Positions 23,776 through 34,511 of a stretch of DNA of 64,000 nt are shown here, piece after piece (within the stretch, counting starts at the first letter, position 1; each line of letters begins with the position of its first letter). The position numbers were made by a program, and so were the translations under genes. Source of the stretch: Gentiana macrophylla (taxonomy: Eukaryota; Streptophyta; Magnoliopsida; Gentianales; Gentianaceae); contig JAOBSW010000120.1 of NCBI GenBank assembly GCA_026214975.1, forward strand, positions 56,290-120,289, read 5' to 3'. The notes under the pieces were generated by a model, which saw nothing but the letters and a program-made list of their open reading frames with translations, did not search any database and was not told the origin of the DNA.

Positions 23776-23875
23776 CATCGATTTAGCGGTTAGCTAGGCT
23801 ATATCATGGTAAAGCGATCTGGGTTTGAGCCCCGTTTGAGGCATAATTAATGCGTGTGTTAAGAAAAAAAAAAAT
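23776..23875 (+). mobile_element. possible tRNA-derived SINE remnant
   Basis: A box-like tagcggttagctagg near 23784 and B box-like gggtttgagcccc near 23819, followed by an A-rich tail (aagaaaaaaaaaaa). Flanking atcaaaat words at about 23757 and 23873 could be target duplications. It is short and lacks a clear body. Confidence 0.4.
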
Positions 23876-24238
23876 CAAAATCTTTTAACCTGTTGATAAA
23901 GTACAATTTTTGTTCATAATGTGAATTTTAAGTTATTATTGCAATCTGATTTAATTTATAAATTTTAATTTATTATTTCCGAACATTTTCCAACTTGTTT
24001 TGCAACCTCCTACCTAAAATAAGTTTAGCCTTCAAAACTTTTTTTTTTTGGGTGTCTTCTAAATTTTGTAAGACCACTTATTAACAACCTCGATTCTACC
24101 ATATTGCTATTATGAATACAACCCATGATTCATATACGTAAAATAGTTATAGATATCCTTACCCATGAAATTAGAACTTAATCTATAACGCTTATAATTT
24201 TAAAGATTACAACTTCACACCTAAGATTATCAAATCTT
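23876..24238. other. AT-rich non-coding interval
   Basis: No open frame of note and no repeat boundary recognised. Confidence 0.4.
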
Positions 24239-24251
24239 CTTTTGCAAACAT

Positions 24252-24484
24252 ACCCCCTGGATATGGCCTAGTGGTGAGTGGGTGAGGTGGTGCAGTGCCT
24301 TGCTATATCTAAAGCCGAAGGGTGGGGGTTCGAGTCCCGTAAAGGGCCGGCCCCTTTCGGTATGAGATATATAATGCAAAGCCTCGTCCCTGAGCTGTTA
24401 GGTCCCATGATTAACATCTCTTCGCATTCCTGTGAGATCGGGGGCGAGTGGGCCCTCACGGTTATGGTTTAACTGTTTTTTTTT
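24252..24484 (+). mobile_element. tRNA-derived SINE (Au-like)
   Basis: Box A (tggcctagtgg, 24265-24275) and a perfect box B (ggttcgagtcc, 24328-24338) of an RNA polymerase III promoter lie about 60 bases apart. The body is 233 bases with a T-rich 3' end, as in Au-type plant SINEs. Thirteen-base target duplications, cttttgcaaacat (24239-24251) and cttttacaaacat (24485-24497), flank it with one mismatch. Confidence 0.85.
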
Positions 24485-24541
24485 CTTTTACAAACATTAT
24501 GTTCCCAACATGCCCTTTTGCAAACATTATGTTCCCAACAT
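24485..24541 (+). repeat. 28-base tandem duplication at the SINE 3' flank
   Basis: Two consecutive copies of ctttt(a/g)caaacattatg followed by ttcccaacatg. The first half of the unit is also the SINE target duplication, so the same word occurs three times in 300 bases. Confidence 0.85.
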
Positions 24542-25440
24542 GTCCTTTGTCCTACTCCCATGTCTACCTCTTCTCGGCTGCAAGCCTCTGGCTCCCCTTT
24601 TGCTGATCCGTCTCTCTATCGGACCATCGTCGGTGGTCTTCAGTATCTCAGCTTTACCTGGCCGGACATCGCGTTTGCGGTTCACCGTGTGTGTAAGTTT
24701 ATGCATGCTCCTACCGATGATCACTGGCTTGCTGTTAAGCGTATTCTTCGGTACCTCAAGCACACCATTTCTGAGGGTCTGATCCTTAGCCGCCGGTCTT
24801 CCCTCACTTTGTCTGCTTACTCGGACTCCGATTGGGCCGCTGACTCTAATGATCGTCCCAGTATTGGTGCATACTGTATCTTTTTCGGTTGTAATCTTGT
24901 TAGCTGGCGCTCCAAACAGCATTTGACGGTCTGTAAAAGTAGTACAGAAGCCGAGTATAAAACTCTGTCCAATACTGCTGCGGAAGTGCAATGGCTTGGC
25001 AGCCTTCTCGCTGAATTGCATGTTTCCTTATCGACCATTCCCACTTTATGGTGTGATAATCTTGGTGCGACATACTTGGCTCATAATCCGGTTTTCCATT
25101 GCGCGTACGAAACACATTGAAATTGATTTCCATCACGTTCGTGAGCTCGTCGCCTCCAAGCGCATTGCTATCTCCTTCTTGAGCACGAAAGATCAAATTG
25201 CGGACTTGCTTACGAAACCCCTTGCTCGGCCACGGTTTGATGCTTTGAAGTCCAATCTCCGTGTTCACTCCCTTCCCACAGGATTGAGGGGGCGTGTCGA
25301 GGATATAGTTAATAATATTTAAATTTATCATTATTTGTATTTATTATTATAACTTATAGGCTAAGCTATGTGTCGGTTATATATACCGGTTGTACACATT
25401 CTCACAATTAAATGAAAAATATTCTGAGCCATTTCACGTT
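24542..25440 (+). pseudogene. truncated copia element: RT end, RNase H and 3' LTR start
   Basis: The frame 24518-25120 holds the last part of copia RT (LSFTWPDIAFAVHRVCKFMH) and RNase H with the SDSDWAAD and STEAEYKTL motifs and CDNLGATYLAHNP. A single extra base near 25098 shifts the frame. It continues in another frame to about 25322 with KHIEIDFHHVRELVASKRIA and a LTKPLARP-type end. After a gtgtcgagg word comes sequence with LTR character to about 25440. Gag, protease, integrase and the 5' LTR are missing. It is a close relative of the outer element at 2026-15893. Confidence 0.8.
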
Positions 25441-25936
25441 ACGATATCCTTTATTGCTTAACCAAAATCAAGCTCTATACTCTATTGTCTGAAATTGAAC
25501 AAACAAATTTTTTTTGGGTGATCAACAACTTAAGTAATTTTTCAAGTCTTTTTACCATCTTGTATGATCCACCACTAATGTTACATCGATTAGCTTATAT
25601 TATCCATGACTAAAGTTATTGTAAAACACAGAGTTGCGTATCAAATCACCTTAATAATTTTTTCACACCAATACTATTAAATGAAGAAGCATAACTACCA
25701 TACTTCCTTAAATTGATTACAAGGATCTTCTTACATCACAATATATATATAGTTTTTTCTTAAATGATGATCAACATTTTTTTTAATCCACCCTTATTCC
25801 CTCATTTACACATTCCGGTTTGTATTTATCCCATGTCAGAGAATATATTTATCAAATTTTCCAATTATTTTTCTACAAAGCATACCGTTTTATTTAAATC
25901 AAAATATTGCCTATCCACCTGGTCTATCGTAACTTA
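25441..25936. other. AT-rich non-coding interval
   Basis: No gene or element boundary recognised. Confidence 0.4.
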
Positions 25937-26110
25937 CTCCCTCCGTCATTTTACACGGTTTAATAAACTTTATAAATATCACTTTTTAATATTTTAAAAA
26001 GAAATATTGTATTGTTTTCTGAAAAAAACTAATAATATTACATTGTTTAGTATAAAATTTAAAACATTATATTTAATATTTTAACATTGCATTCAAATAT
26101 GAGAATGACT
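25937..26110. mobile_element. Stowaway-like MITE end (one terminus only)
   Basis: ctccctccgtcattttacac at 25937 follows a TA dinucleotide, the classic Stowaway (Tc1/mariner-type) start. The opposite end was not found, so the right limit is arbitrary. Confidence 0.45.
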
Positions 26111-26359
26111 TATATGTTGGAACACCATAAAAAAAAAAAAAAATTAAAATGCCAGATTATAGCTAAAAGGATTTGAATATAAAGTGATGAGTTTATTTAA
26201 AAAAATAAATAAAGACGTATAAATACACAGGGTCCCCCCGTAACATTATTTCCGATTGGCTCGATCAGTACGTTGTATGATTACTATGAACAAACAAAAC
26301 CCAAAATCTGTAAAAGAAAAAATAAAAAAATATATATATACTACACCCGATTCAAAATA

Positions 26360-26634
26360 CTACATCCGTCTCACAAAAAGTGTCCATAACGGAAAAATGA
26401 ATTGTCCCATAAAAAATGTCCTTTTAAATTTTCAATACATCATTAAATACATTTTTTCCAATCATACCCCTATTTTAACATTTAATTTTCCATAATCCTT
26501 TTCGTATTAAAACAAAGCGTTTATGATTAGTTAAGGATATATTTGTCTATTCATTCTTAAAATACAACACATTAATTATTTTCTTAATCTCCGTGTCCAA
26601 CAAAAAATGGACACTTTTTGTGGGACGGAGGTAG
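26360..26634. mobile_element. Stowaway-type MITE, 275 bases
   Basis: Terminal inverted repeats of 27 bases with two mismatches: ctacatccgtctcacaaaaa then gtgtcca on the left, and the complement ending ggacggaggtag on the right. The target duplication is TA (26358-26359 and 26635-26636). The interior is non-coding. Confidence 0.85.
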
Positions 26635-26636
26635 TA

Positions 26637-26925
26637 TAAGTCATCATATACTTTTTGTTTTGTCCCATAATATAAGTCTATTGACATTACCAATGAAATA
26701 TTTATTAGTCTTTTCTCTATCTTACTCTTAATTTATTATCAATTCAATCTTTTTTTCATTATTTAACAACTATTACATTAATGATAGTCAATGGACATTT
26801 TAGACGATAACCATCAGATTTACGACATTCAACCACTTTCTTAATCTGTGAGAAACCCCTATCACAGATTTATAGGATGGACTTATATGATTCAATAAGT
26901 TTCACATCATAATCAATAACCCAAA
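26637..26925. repeat. second MITE-like remnant abutting the first
   Basis: Begins with ttttgtcccataatataagt near 26660, typical of Stowaway interiors, and ends near 26890 with ataggatggacttatatgat. The inverted match is partial and no clean TA-flanked terminus is visible. Confidence 0.4.
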
Positions 26926-26929
26926 ATAT

Positions 26930-27427
26930 GTTATGTAATGTTTTTGTCATTTTGTTGTGATATTATCACTAGTCATCTCTAAAACCAATTATTAATAAAC
27001 AGTGAGAGAGTAAAAAACCCCTACTTTTCTCTTAATTAAAGGACACTGAATTTTTAAAATTTTAAATGTGAGCATGTGTCCCACCCCCCATCTGCAGTTC
27101 AGTGTCTGTGTGTGCTGCCTTTGCAGACTTGCACCTATAAGAGCAGCAGCAAAGAAAAATTATGCTACTTTTTTTGTTTTTGTAGGTTGTACCTAGTTGC
27201 TGCAATTTTGCATAGCCATCTCACCTTAAACGTTAAACCTGCAGCAATTGCCTCTCCCATGGCTACCAAAATTAAACCCCATATTTCACCTTCCACCTGC
27301 CTTTTTTTTGTCTTTTCCTTTTCTCTTTAGTGTGTCTGTGCAATATTTACGCTGTTTCTTTTTCTTTTTTTCACTTTATTTTGTACTATTGTTGTAGAAA
27401 TCATTGATTTCAAGGTGGTTGCATGTG
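26930..27427 (+). promoter_or_regulatory. upstream region of the Pumilio gene
   Basis: No repeat recognised. Pyrimidine-rich from 27290, and a likely 3' splice site (ttgttgtag ending 27397) suggests an intron in the 5' untranslated region. No convincing TATA box or transcript start can be fixed from sequence alone. Confidence 0.35.
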
Positions 27428-30369
27428 ATGTTTGGGGTCAAGGATATCAATGTTAAAGAGAAAATGAAAGGGATGTTGATGAATCAGGCATCCCCTTATG
27501 TGAATCAAGGTTTTGAAGAAACTATGAATCCTTCTAATACGCATATGGGTGTAGAATATTCTGTACTAAATGCAGGGCCAATTTCTGGTGATTTTGATTC
27601 TGTAGAAAATTTCATGTCATCTTCATCTTCATCTTCTCAAAATTTCATGCATCCATTGAATAGTAGCATGCATCAAGGAGCCCAAATGACAAACACAGAT
27701 CGTGGGATAGTGAAAAATCCCAATGTTAAGAGCCTTACCAGTGTACCATACGAGCTGGGTTTAAGTGAAAATCTTGAAGGAATGCATATTGCAGATAAAT
27801 ACAATCCTTTTTGTAACAATACTGCCGGATTTCAACCAGATGGGTTTTTGACCGGGTACACTGGCCCTTTCTCAGATAGTTTTGAAGGGTTTGACATATA
27901 CGGTTTTGATGAATATTTGAAGAAGTTTGAAGAAGATTCAACGGAGATTCCCCCTTTTTCAAGCTATTCGAATGCCATAGGCATGAGATCAGAGAAAGTT
28001 GATTATGATTATAACATGATGCAAAGACTGGAGCAGGGGAGGGGATATTTCGATTCTGGGGTTCAATTTCAGTGGCCAAGTGTGATGAATGATGCCCATT
28101 TCAAGCCAGAGCCAAATAATAGATTATATTCTGGGGGTTTGAGTTCATCTCAGTTAATTGATCCGGCGGTACAGTATGATAACATTTATGATTTTCAACA
28201 GATGCAGAAAAAAGGGGGACGAATCCAATGTTATGAGGCTGATTTATATCAATCCCTTCCATGTGTGCCTAAAGCAGAGCAAATTCATGTACTTAACTGT
28301 GAAAAGAACTTTGTTTTTGATGGGAAATGCTCAAAGGGTGCACTTGGAAAGAAATCCAAGTCCCCAAAGGGCTCTAAGAACAAATCAAGCGATGTGATTA
28401 TGATGAATAGATCACATAAGGTGAAACCAGTTTCAGACAGAGTTTCAAATTCTGGGAAAAATGATGAACATCATTCAACACCAGGAAATACTTCTGCAGA
28501 AGTGCAAGTAATGCTTAGATACTTGGGTCAAATGAAAGGTTATATATATATGGTTGCCAAGCATCAGCTGGGATGTCGTTTCTTGCAAAGGATATTCGAT
28601 GAAGGGAGTAGTGAAGATGCACAAGCGATATTCCGTGAAGTCATTGATCATGTTATAGAACTCATAGTGGATCCATTTGGGAATTATCTAATCCAAAAGA
28701 TGTTAGAATCATGCACAGAAGAACAAAAGCTACGGATTGTGCTCGCACTGACCAAAAGGCGAGGAGCTTGTTAGCATCTGTTTAAGCTCACATGGGTATA
28801 TAGTGTGTCTTTCTTAAGCTCTTGTTTTCTATTGCATATTGTATTTAATCTGATGATATATGTTCCTTTTTTTGGATGCATAGCACAAGGGTAGTGCAAA
28901 AGCTGATAGAAACCATCAAAAGCCAGAGACAAATTTCCCTTGTTATGATAGCTTTGAAACCAGGTTTGGTTGAACTTATGAAGGATCCAAATGGTAATCA
29001 TGTGGTTCAAAGATGCTTGCAATGTCTTACCAATGAGCAGAATAAGGTACATGATTTTCTTTCAATGATTACTTAATTTGCCCATTATATAGATGGAAGA
29101 TTACTTGCCCTCTGTTTATATCTATGCCAGCGTTTTTAACTTCGATGTTTAGGTGCAACTGAACTATGTGTTATGGTTTTGTAAACCTCCATACCTATGA
29201 AATGGAAAATCACCTCTCTATTTATCTTGTCATAGTGTCACAAAATCGTTTGGCCTAGAGCCATAGACAAAAAAGAAGTTCCTTGCATAAATTGAATAGC
29301 CAGCTTTAAGTATTGCTCTTGGAACCCTAAACCAGTTTTAGACACAAATCATTGTGCATCACACTTAAGTTATGCGTTTTGTTATGAGCTACATCCAGTT
29401 CATACGCGTTTATGCTTTGATTCTGATACTTTCAAAGAAAATTGGTGCGTTTTTGCTCATATTAGTTGCGAGAGAGCAGAATGGGGTAATACAGGCATAT
29501 CCACATTACAACTGATTACCCTTATTTTTTTTCTTCCCCTTGAAAAATAATTCTGTTGAATTGTTATTGCAGTTCATATTTGATACTGCAGCAAAGTTCT
29601 GTATTGACATTGCATGTGATCGCTTCGGTTGCTGTGTTGTGAATCAATGTATTGCGTACTCAAGTGGGGAACACCGTGAAAAGTTTGTTGTTAGCGTTGC
29701 TGGTCATGGTTTACTCCTTGCACAAAACGACTTTGGGTAATCTCTATGCTGCTTTTTTTTAAGTTTCCCAATAGTGTGTAGAATCATGGACAGAGTCTTT
29801 ATATTGCACCGGATCATCTGATGAATCTTGCGTTTTTTACAAAACGACAAAACATGTTTTATCTTTTGATAGAAACATAGTTAATGATGAAGTCTTTCCT
29901 TAAAAATTGGTAATGCAGGAATTATGTTATCCAGCAAATCATAGAGCTGAAAATTCCATCTTCTATCGCCACATTGCTTTCCCAGTTTGAAGGTCATTAC
30001 GTACAGCTTTCTATGCAAAAATTCAGCAGCCATGTTATTGAAAAATGCCTCAGATGCATTAAAGAGAGCCGTTACAGAATCACCAAAGAACTGCTTTCTG
30101 TGCGTCATTTTGACCAATTGTTGCAAGATCGTTTTGCTAACTACGTGATTCAATCCGCACTACAAGTCACTAAGGTTTGTGAAATAATGGTTCTTGATTA
30201 TCCCATATCGTACTTTACCTAACTTGTATTTGTATTCTTTTTTCTTGATTCCAAACAGGGGTCTCCATCACTTCATGCTATACTAGTTCAAGCCATTCGT
30301 CCTTACCAAAGTCTCCGCAGTAGTCCATACTGCAAGAAGATTTTTACTAGCAACCTTTGTAAGCAGTAG
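27428..30369 (+). CDS. Pumilio/PUF RNA-binding protein, APUM9-12-like
   Basis: Five coding exons: 27428-28795, 28884-29046, 29573-29736, 29919-30174 and 30259-30369, all introns GT-AG. They give about 686 residues. The N-terminal 350 residues are low-complexity (Ser, Asn, Gln rich). The C-terminal Pumilio homology domain (from about residue 361) has all eight repeats with their RNA-contact helices: LGCRFLQ, FGNYLIQ, HGTRVVQ, NGNHVVQ, FGCCVVN, FGNYVIQ, FSSHVIE and FANYVIQ. PUF proteins bind UGUA-type motifs in mRNA 3' UTRs in the cytoplasm and repress or destabilise them. The start is the first in-frame ATG; 27464 is possible. One extra base in an AAAA run (28754-28757) breaks exon 1 just before its end: the upstream frame stops at 28774, while the homologous frame ELVSICLSSHG runs on to the splice site. 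This may be a sequence error or a disabling mutation. Repeat 5 has Asn where Gln is usual. Confidence 0.9.
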
Positions 30370-30890
30370 TGATCGATCATATTTAACACTAGGAAGAAGG
30401 TAATAATGTTTCGTGTTTACAGTTTTTCATAGAATATCCATTGATATCTTCTAACCTCAGAAATGGTGCTGACAGGTTCTATCACACAGCATGAAGAACA
30501 AGAAGAGACTTTGTGTTTTGCTGCACTATTTTGTTGTTTGTTAAATTCAAAAGAAGTGTTCAGGTTTGGAGCTTTGCGATGTTTACTGATCGCATCCCCG
30601 GTAGTTTTTCTTTTGCTATGTCACCAGTTCATGCTAAAAATACTCTTAGCTTAATGATTATGGACGACTAAATTTCGATTCCTCTGTTTCACAAGCGCAT
30701 TCAAAAGCACATGTATGAAGCATTTGCATGTACCAGAAGAATACCACTTTATTTATGAAATAGAACATAGAAAATACAAGCTCATCTGTTTAGTAGAACG
30801 ATAGCCGCTTATTTATGTGGAATAACATCACGAAAACAGCGCCTACAGGGCAAGGCAAACTGCATATACTAGATATATGATTATCCATAT
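30370..30890. other. convergent intergenic region, both 3' UTRs
   Basis: Lies between the Pumilio stop (30369) and the annexin stop (30891, minus strand). An AATAAA signal on the minus strand at 30753-30748, 138 bases past the annexin stop, could end that transcript. No clear AATAAA follows the Pumilio gene. The two transcripts may overlap at their 3' ends. Confidence 0.5.
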
Positions 30891-32635
30891 TCAAGCATCC
30901 TCTTGACCAATCAGAGCTAAGAGCATTTTCTCGTAATCTCCATGAGTGTCTTTCACGATAGCACGCTCCAGAGGGACGCTGTTCCTCTTGTGGTACAACT
31001 CTTTTATTGTCTTCATGTCAACCTCTGCCCTAGTGGCAACAACTCTTGTGAGTGCTCCTTCATCTGTTCCACGATTATTGATCGCTTCACGGAGAACCTT
31101 TTCAAAGTAGTCCTCAGGGTAGACCAAACACTCAATTGTTGCTTGTAATATTGAAACAAAATCTTTTTCCCCGTCATGTTCCAAATCCTGCCAACAGGAA
31201 ACATCAGTATTGTGCATGTATGAATCGGTGAAAAAAAAAAGGCGTTTTTGTGCTCATACCTTGATTATTTCAGTGCCAAACTCATTCTTGTATTGATTGA
31301 GTGTTGCATTTATCTGTGCTTTGCTTCTTGTAGCCAAAATCATTAGCAATTCGTCGTCATTGTAATGCTTGCCTTTGATCTTCTCATGGAGAATCTTGGC
31401 CTCTGATTTGGCAAGTGTCATGTTTACCTCATCGCCATTGTACCGGTATGAGCTCACAAGCAACAGCAAGAGCTAAAGGGCATAGCACAAAGACAATGAT
31501 AATACATCAATTTAAGATCATAGATTCCCTTTAGTCAAATCGATTGGCCAAACAACATTATTTGAAGTATGATCTTGTAGGTTCAATCAACGGCTACAGA
31601 TTGAGGCGTTTTGGCATGTGCCCTACATACATATATGACTTAAAAATGGTACCTTTCGGAAGTCCCCTGTAGTATGACGTGTAACATCCTCTTCAAGGGA
31701 TCTCTTGAAACGAGCATGATAAGCCTCCCTGACCAAAACCAATTCCTTTGGCAACCTTGTACATGCTATCTCAACCAGAACTTGGTTGCTTGATGTCCAC
31801 CTCTTCATTGCTTCATTAGCTAAAAACGCATCACGTTCGTGGGTGTCCAGTGTCCAGACCACAACCACCCTCTATATGTAGATTATACATTAGCAAATCA
31901 AAGACAAACAAGTTATCCCCCACCCCACTTCTATACTGTTGTAGTTTCAAAAAGGCAAAATCCAACTATGAATCACAGAACAATGATAATCGAAATTGAA
32001 CAAACCTCAAAATCATTTGAGAGCTCCTTGTCCAGTTGTTTGAGTAGATCTTCTCCATAGGTGTCTGCATAGGCCTGGCGAATCTGCTTGCGTTGGGAAG
32101 CATTGCGATGAGCCAAAATAGAGATGATTAAATGCTCATTTGTTCCCCATCCTGCAGCAAAGTCCATTAATGATGTAATCAAGAACACAATATTTGTTCA
32201 TATAATGGGCAATCTCTGAACTAAATATTAAAGGCGATCCACACATCATACAAAATTAAGGAGATTGCGGTGAAATTGAACTAAATGTGTGCAGAAAGAT
32301 GCATTGAAACATCTCATCTATGGGACGGGAAGGATCGGATCATTTGGATCTAACCTTTCATAAACACACTTAACCAAAGCAAACAAAAAAAACACAAAAA
32401 ACAAAAAACGAAACCACATAGCAAGATGGATAAGAAAAGATCTCCGAATGTCCATATCAAGAATGCCAGAATGAACCATGAAAATCAGCTAAAACAAAAT
32501 ATAAAAAGCTGAAAAAACACAGCAAACAACCAAAAAGGGAGGATAAAAGTAATTAAAACCTCCGAAGGCCTTGCGGAGTTGTTCGCAATCTTCAGTCACA
32601 GAGGGGACTTGGGAAGGTACGATCAAAGTGGACAT
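30891..32635 (-). CDS. annexin, plant RJ4/D1-D2-like
   Basis: Five exons on the minus strand: 32635-32560, 32151-32006, 31871-31653, 31472-31260 and 31187-30891. They total 951 bases, 316 residues, with all splice sites GT-AG and no frame break. Annexins bind acidic membrane lipids in a Ca2+-dependent way, act at the plasma membrane and in the cytosol, and are linked to stress, Ca2+ signalling and secretion. The type II Ca2+ motif is kept in repeat I (FGGWGTNE, residues 24-31) and repeat IV (RGTDE, G258-T259-D260, with D302 in HGDYE), while repeats II and III lack it, as usual for plant annexins. His40 in LAHRN matches the histidine discussed for peroxidase activity in Arabidopsis AnnAt1. The C-terminus [13 protein letters not shown] is typical. 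Length is normal for the family. No signal peptide or membrane span is seen. Confidence 0.95.
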
Positions 32636-33029
32636 TTTGTGAGTGAACTGGAAAAACAGAAGTTTTGACTGTGAGAGAAAGAAAGGGAAATGGAAAGATG
32701 TGATGAATTTAGGAGGGTGTGTTGATCCTTTTATTAAGACGAGGGAAATGATGGCAATTTTTTTTTTTGAAGGATGCATTATACTATTTTTTATTGACAT
32801 ACTTTTTAATTCTCACCATTTTTGATATTTTTTTTTTTTTTTTTGAAAACCATTTTTGATAATTATTGAGTAATGGACATTTGTTGAATAATGGAATGAT
32901 TTTAGCTTTAAGAGGTTTTTATTTATTATTATTTTTTTTTTACAATGATGCTTATATTCTAAACTGATACATGTGAAAATGACGACTATATCCCTAATGA
33001 CATGAATTGTAATTATGTTTTAGAACATT
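32636..33029. other. annexin upstream region
   Basis: On the minus strand, a TATA-like ttaataaaag lies about 105 bases before the annexin ATG (near 32738), with a GA/CT-rich leader between. Further out are long T tracts and AT-rich DNA. No other gene. Confidence 0.4.
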
Positions 33030-34110
33030 TTTGAGACTCTTCGACCCGTGTCCGCAATCTTATTGGAATGAAATTAACATGAAGTTTAGTCTTCATAGTA
33101 AAAAAATCGAGGAGTGCAATAGGTTTGGTGAGAACATTAGTCACCATAACCTTGGACGAAATAAATGTGATTTACAACTTCATTGAGGCAACCAACTCGC
33201 GCATATGATGGAAGTCAAATTCGATATGCTTTGTGCTTGCATGAAAGACCAGGTTTGCGATAAGATATGTGGCACTAATGTTATCAAATCACAAGGTTGG
33301 AGGAATAGGAAAAGAAACATACATGTCACAGAGAAGAGCGCGTATCCATTGAACTTTAGAAAATGTATTACAGAAAGATTATATTCAGCTTTCATTCTAC
33401 TTTTGGAGATTGTATGTTGGTGTTTGGAACGCCAACTGATTAAAATAAAACCATGAAATATACAATAAGCGCTAACAAACCGACAGTCATTTGCGTCGAA
33501 TTCTCAATCTGCATCGGAATAAGCTTGAAGGGAAAGATCAGAAGAACAAGTAATGTCAAGACTTTTTGAAATAGTATGCCTAAGGTAGCAGGGGATGCGC
33601 TTAATCTCCACCCAATGATCATTAGTGTGGGAATGCATGGACTTGCTTATGAACAGTGAATGCAATATCCGGTCTAGTGAAATTGAAATATTGAAAACCG
33701 CCAACAATAGTACGATAAAAGGTACAATTAGAAAATAATGCACTACCATGCTGCTGAAGACGAAAGTTGGTTGCCATTGAGGAAGTATCCATACATACAT
33801 TTTGTAGTAATTGCTATATATACTTACGTCGTGTGAGACATAAACTATTAGAGAGATGGATCCTTAATCCCAAGAAAAGTACGATATAAGGTCCAAGATC
33901 GTTGACAGGAAAATGTTGAGCCAGGTGGGTGATGACATCTTTGAATAAAGGAGTTGGAAGAACCAACGATATTGATGTCATCAACATAGATAAGTAGATA
34001 TATGTGATCAACGCCACACGAATAAATATAGAGTATTGGCCGTGGAGGCATGAAAACCATAAGGATGTAACACATCAGTCAAACAAGAGAACCAGGCTTG
34101 AGGATCATGG
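33030..34110 (-). pseudogene. decayed copia pol fragment (RT and RNase H)
   Basis: Read on the minus strand: RT words LAQHFPVNDLG (near 33915) and a YVDD-type region near 33980; then DRILHSLFISKSMHSHTNDH and RIPCYLRHTISKSL (33650-33590) leading to LQAYSDAD; and the RNase H end [19 protein letters not shown] near 33240-33185. Multiple frameshifts and stops are present. Gag, integrase and LTRs were not identified. It is the same general type as 24542-25440 but a different, more decayed copy. Confidence 0.7.
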
Positions 34111-34506
34111 CACAAGACATATAAATGCTCTTAATGAGGCACACATGATTGGGATAATCTGGATGAGTAAAACTTCAAGGCTACTGCATGAACAGATTCT
34201 CGGTGAGTGTTGGTCCCTTAGAAGGGTGAAACTAGAGTCGGGGGAGGGGGTCACACACAAGCTAATTAAATAATAGAAAATAAGGTGCAAGAAACTAAAT
34301 ATGCAGAAAGTAAATGGACACAAGTTTATAGTGGTTCAGGGTGGTGTAATCTCTTAATCCACTCTTCTCCTGTGATGATTAGAGGAATTCACTATTGTTT
34401 TCACCACTATAATAGTATGATTGTCCTAGACTACAAAATCTTCACAATCTGCAGACTATCACTCCTTGGCAAATGATGCTTCAGTGATTGAGTCTCTTTC
34501 ACACTG
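34111..34506. repeat. unclassified repeat remnant before the Athila element
   Basis: Contains gtttatagtggttcagggtg near 34324, a word of the kind common near plant retroelement termini. The Athila insertion separates this sequence from its continuation at 53475. No gene seen. Confidence 0.35.
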
Positions 34507-34511
34507 CTCCT

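Noticed and set aside
24265..24340. A functional tRNA gene
   Set aside because: Boxes A and B match, but the sequence does not close into a tRNA cloverleaf and is flanked by a 13-base target duplication, so it is a SINE.
24527..25021. 164-residue minus-strand frame
   Set aside because: Antisense to copia RT/RNase H, whose sense motifs are clear.
26256..26495. 79-residue frame near the Stowaway MITE
   Set aside because: It crosses the MITE terminus and has no domain.
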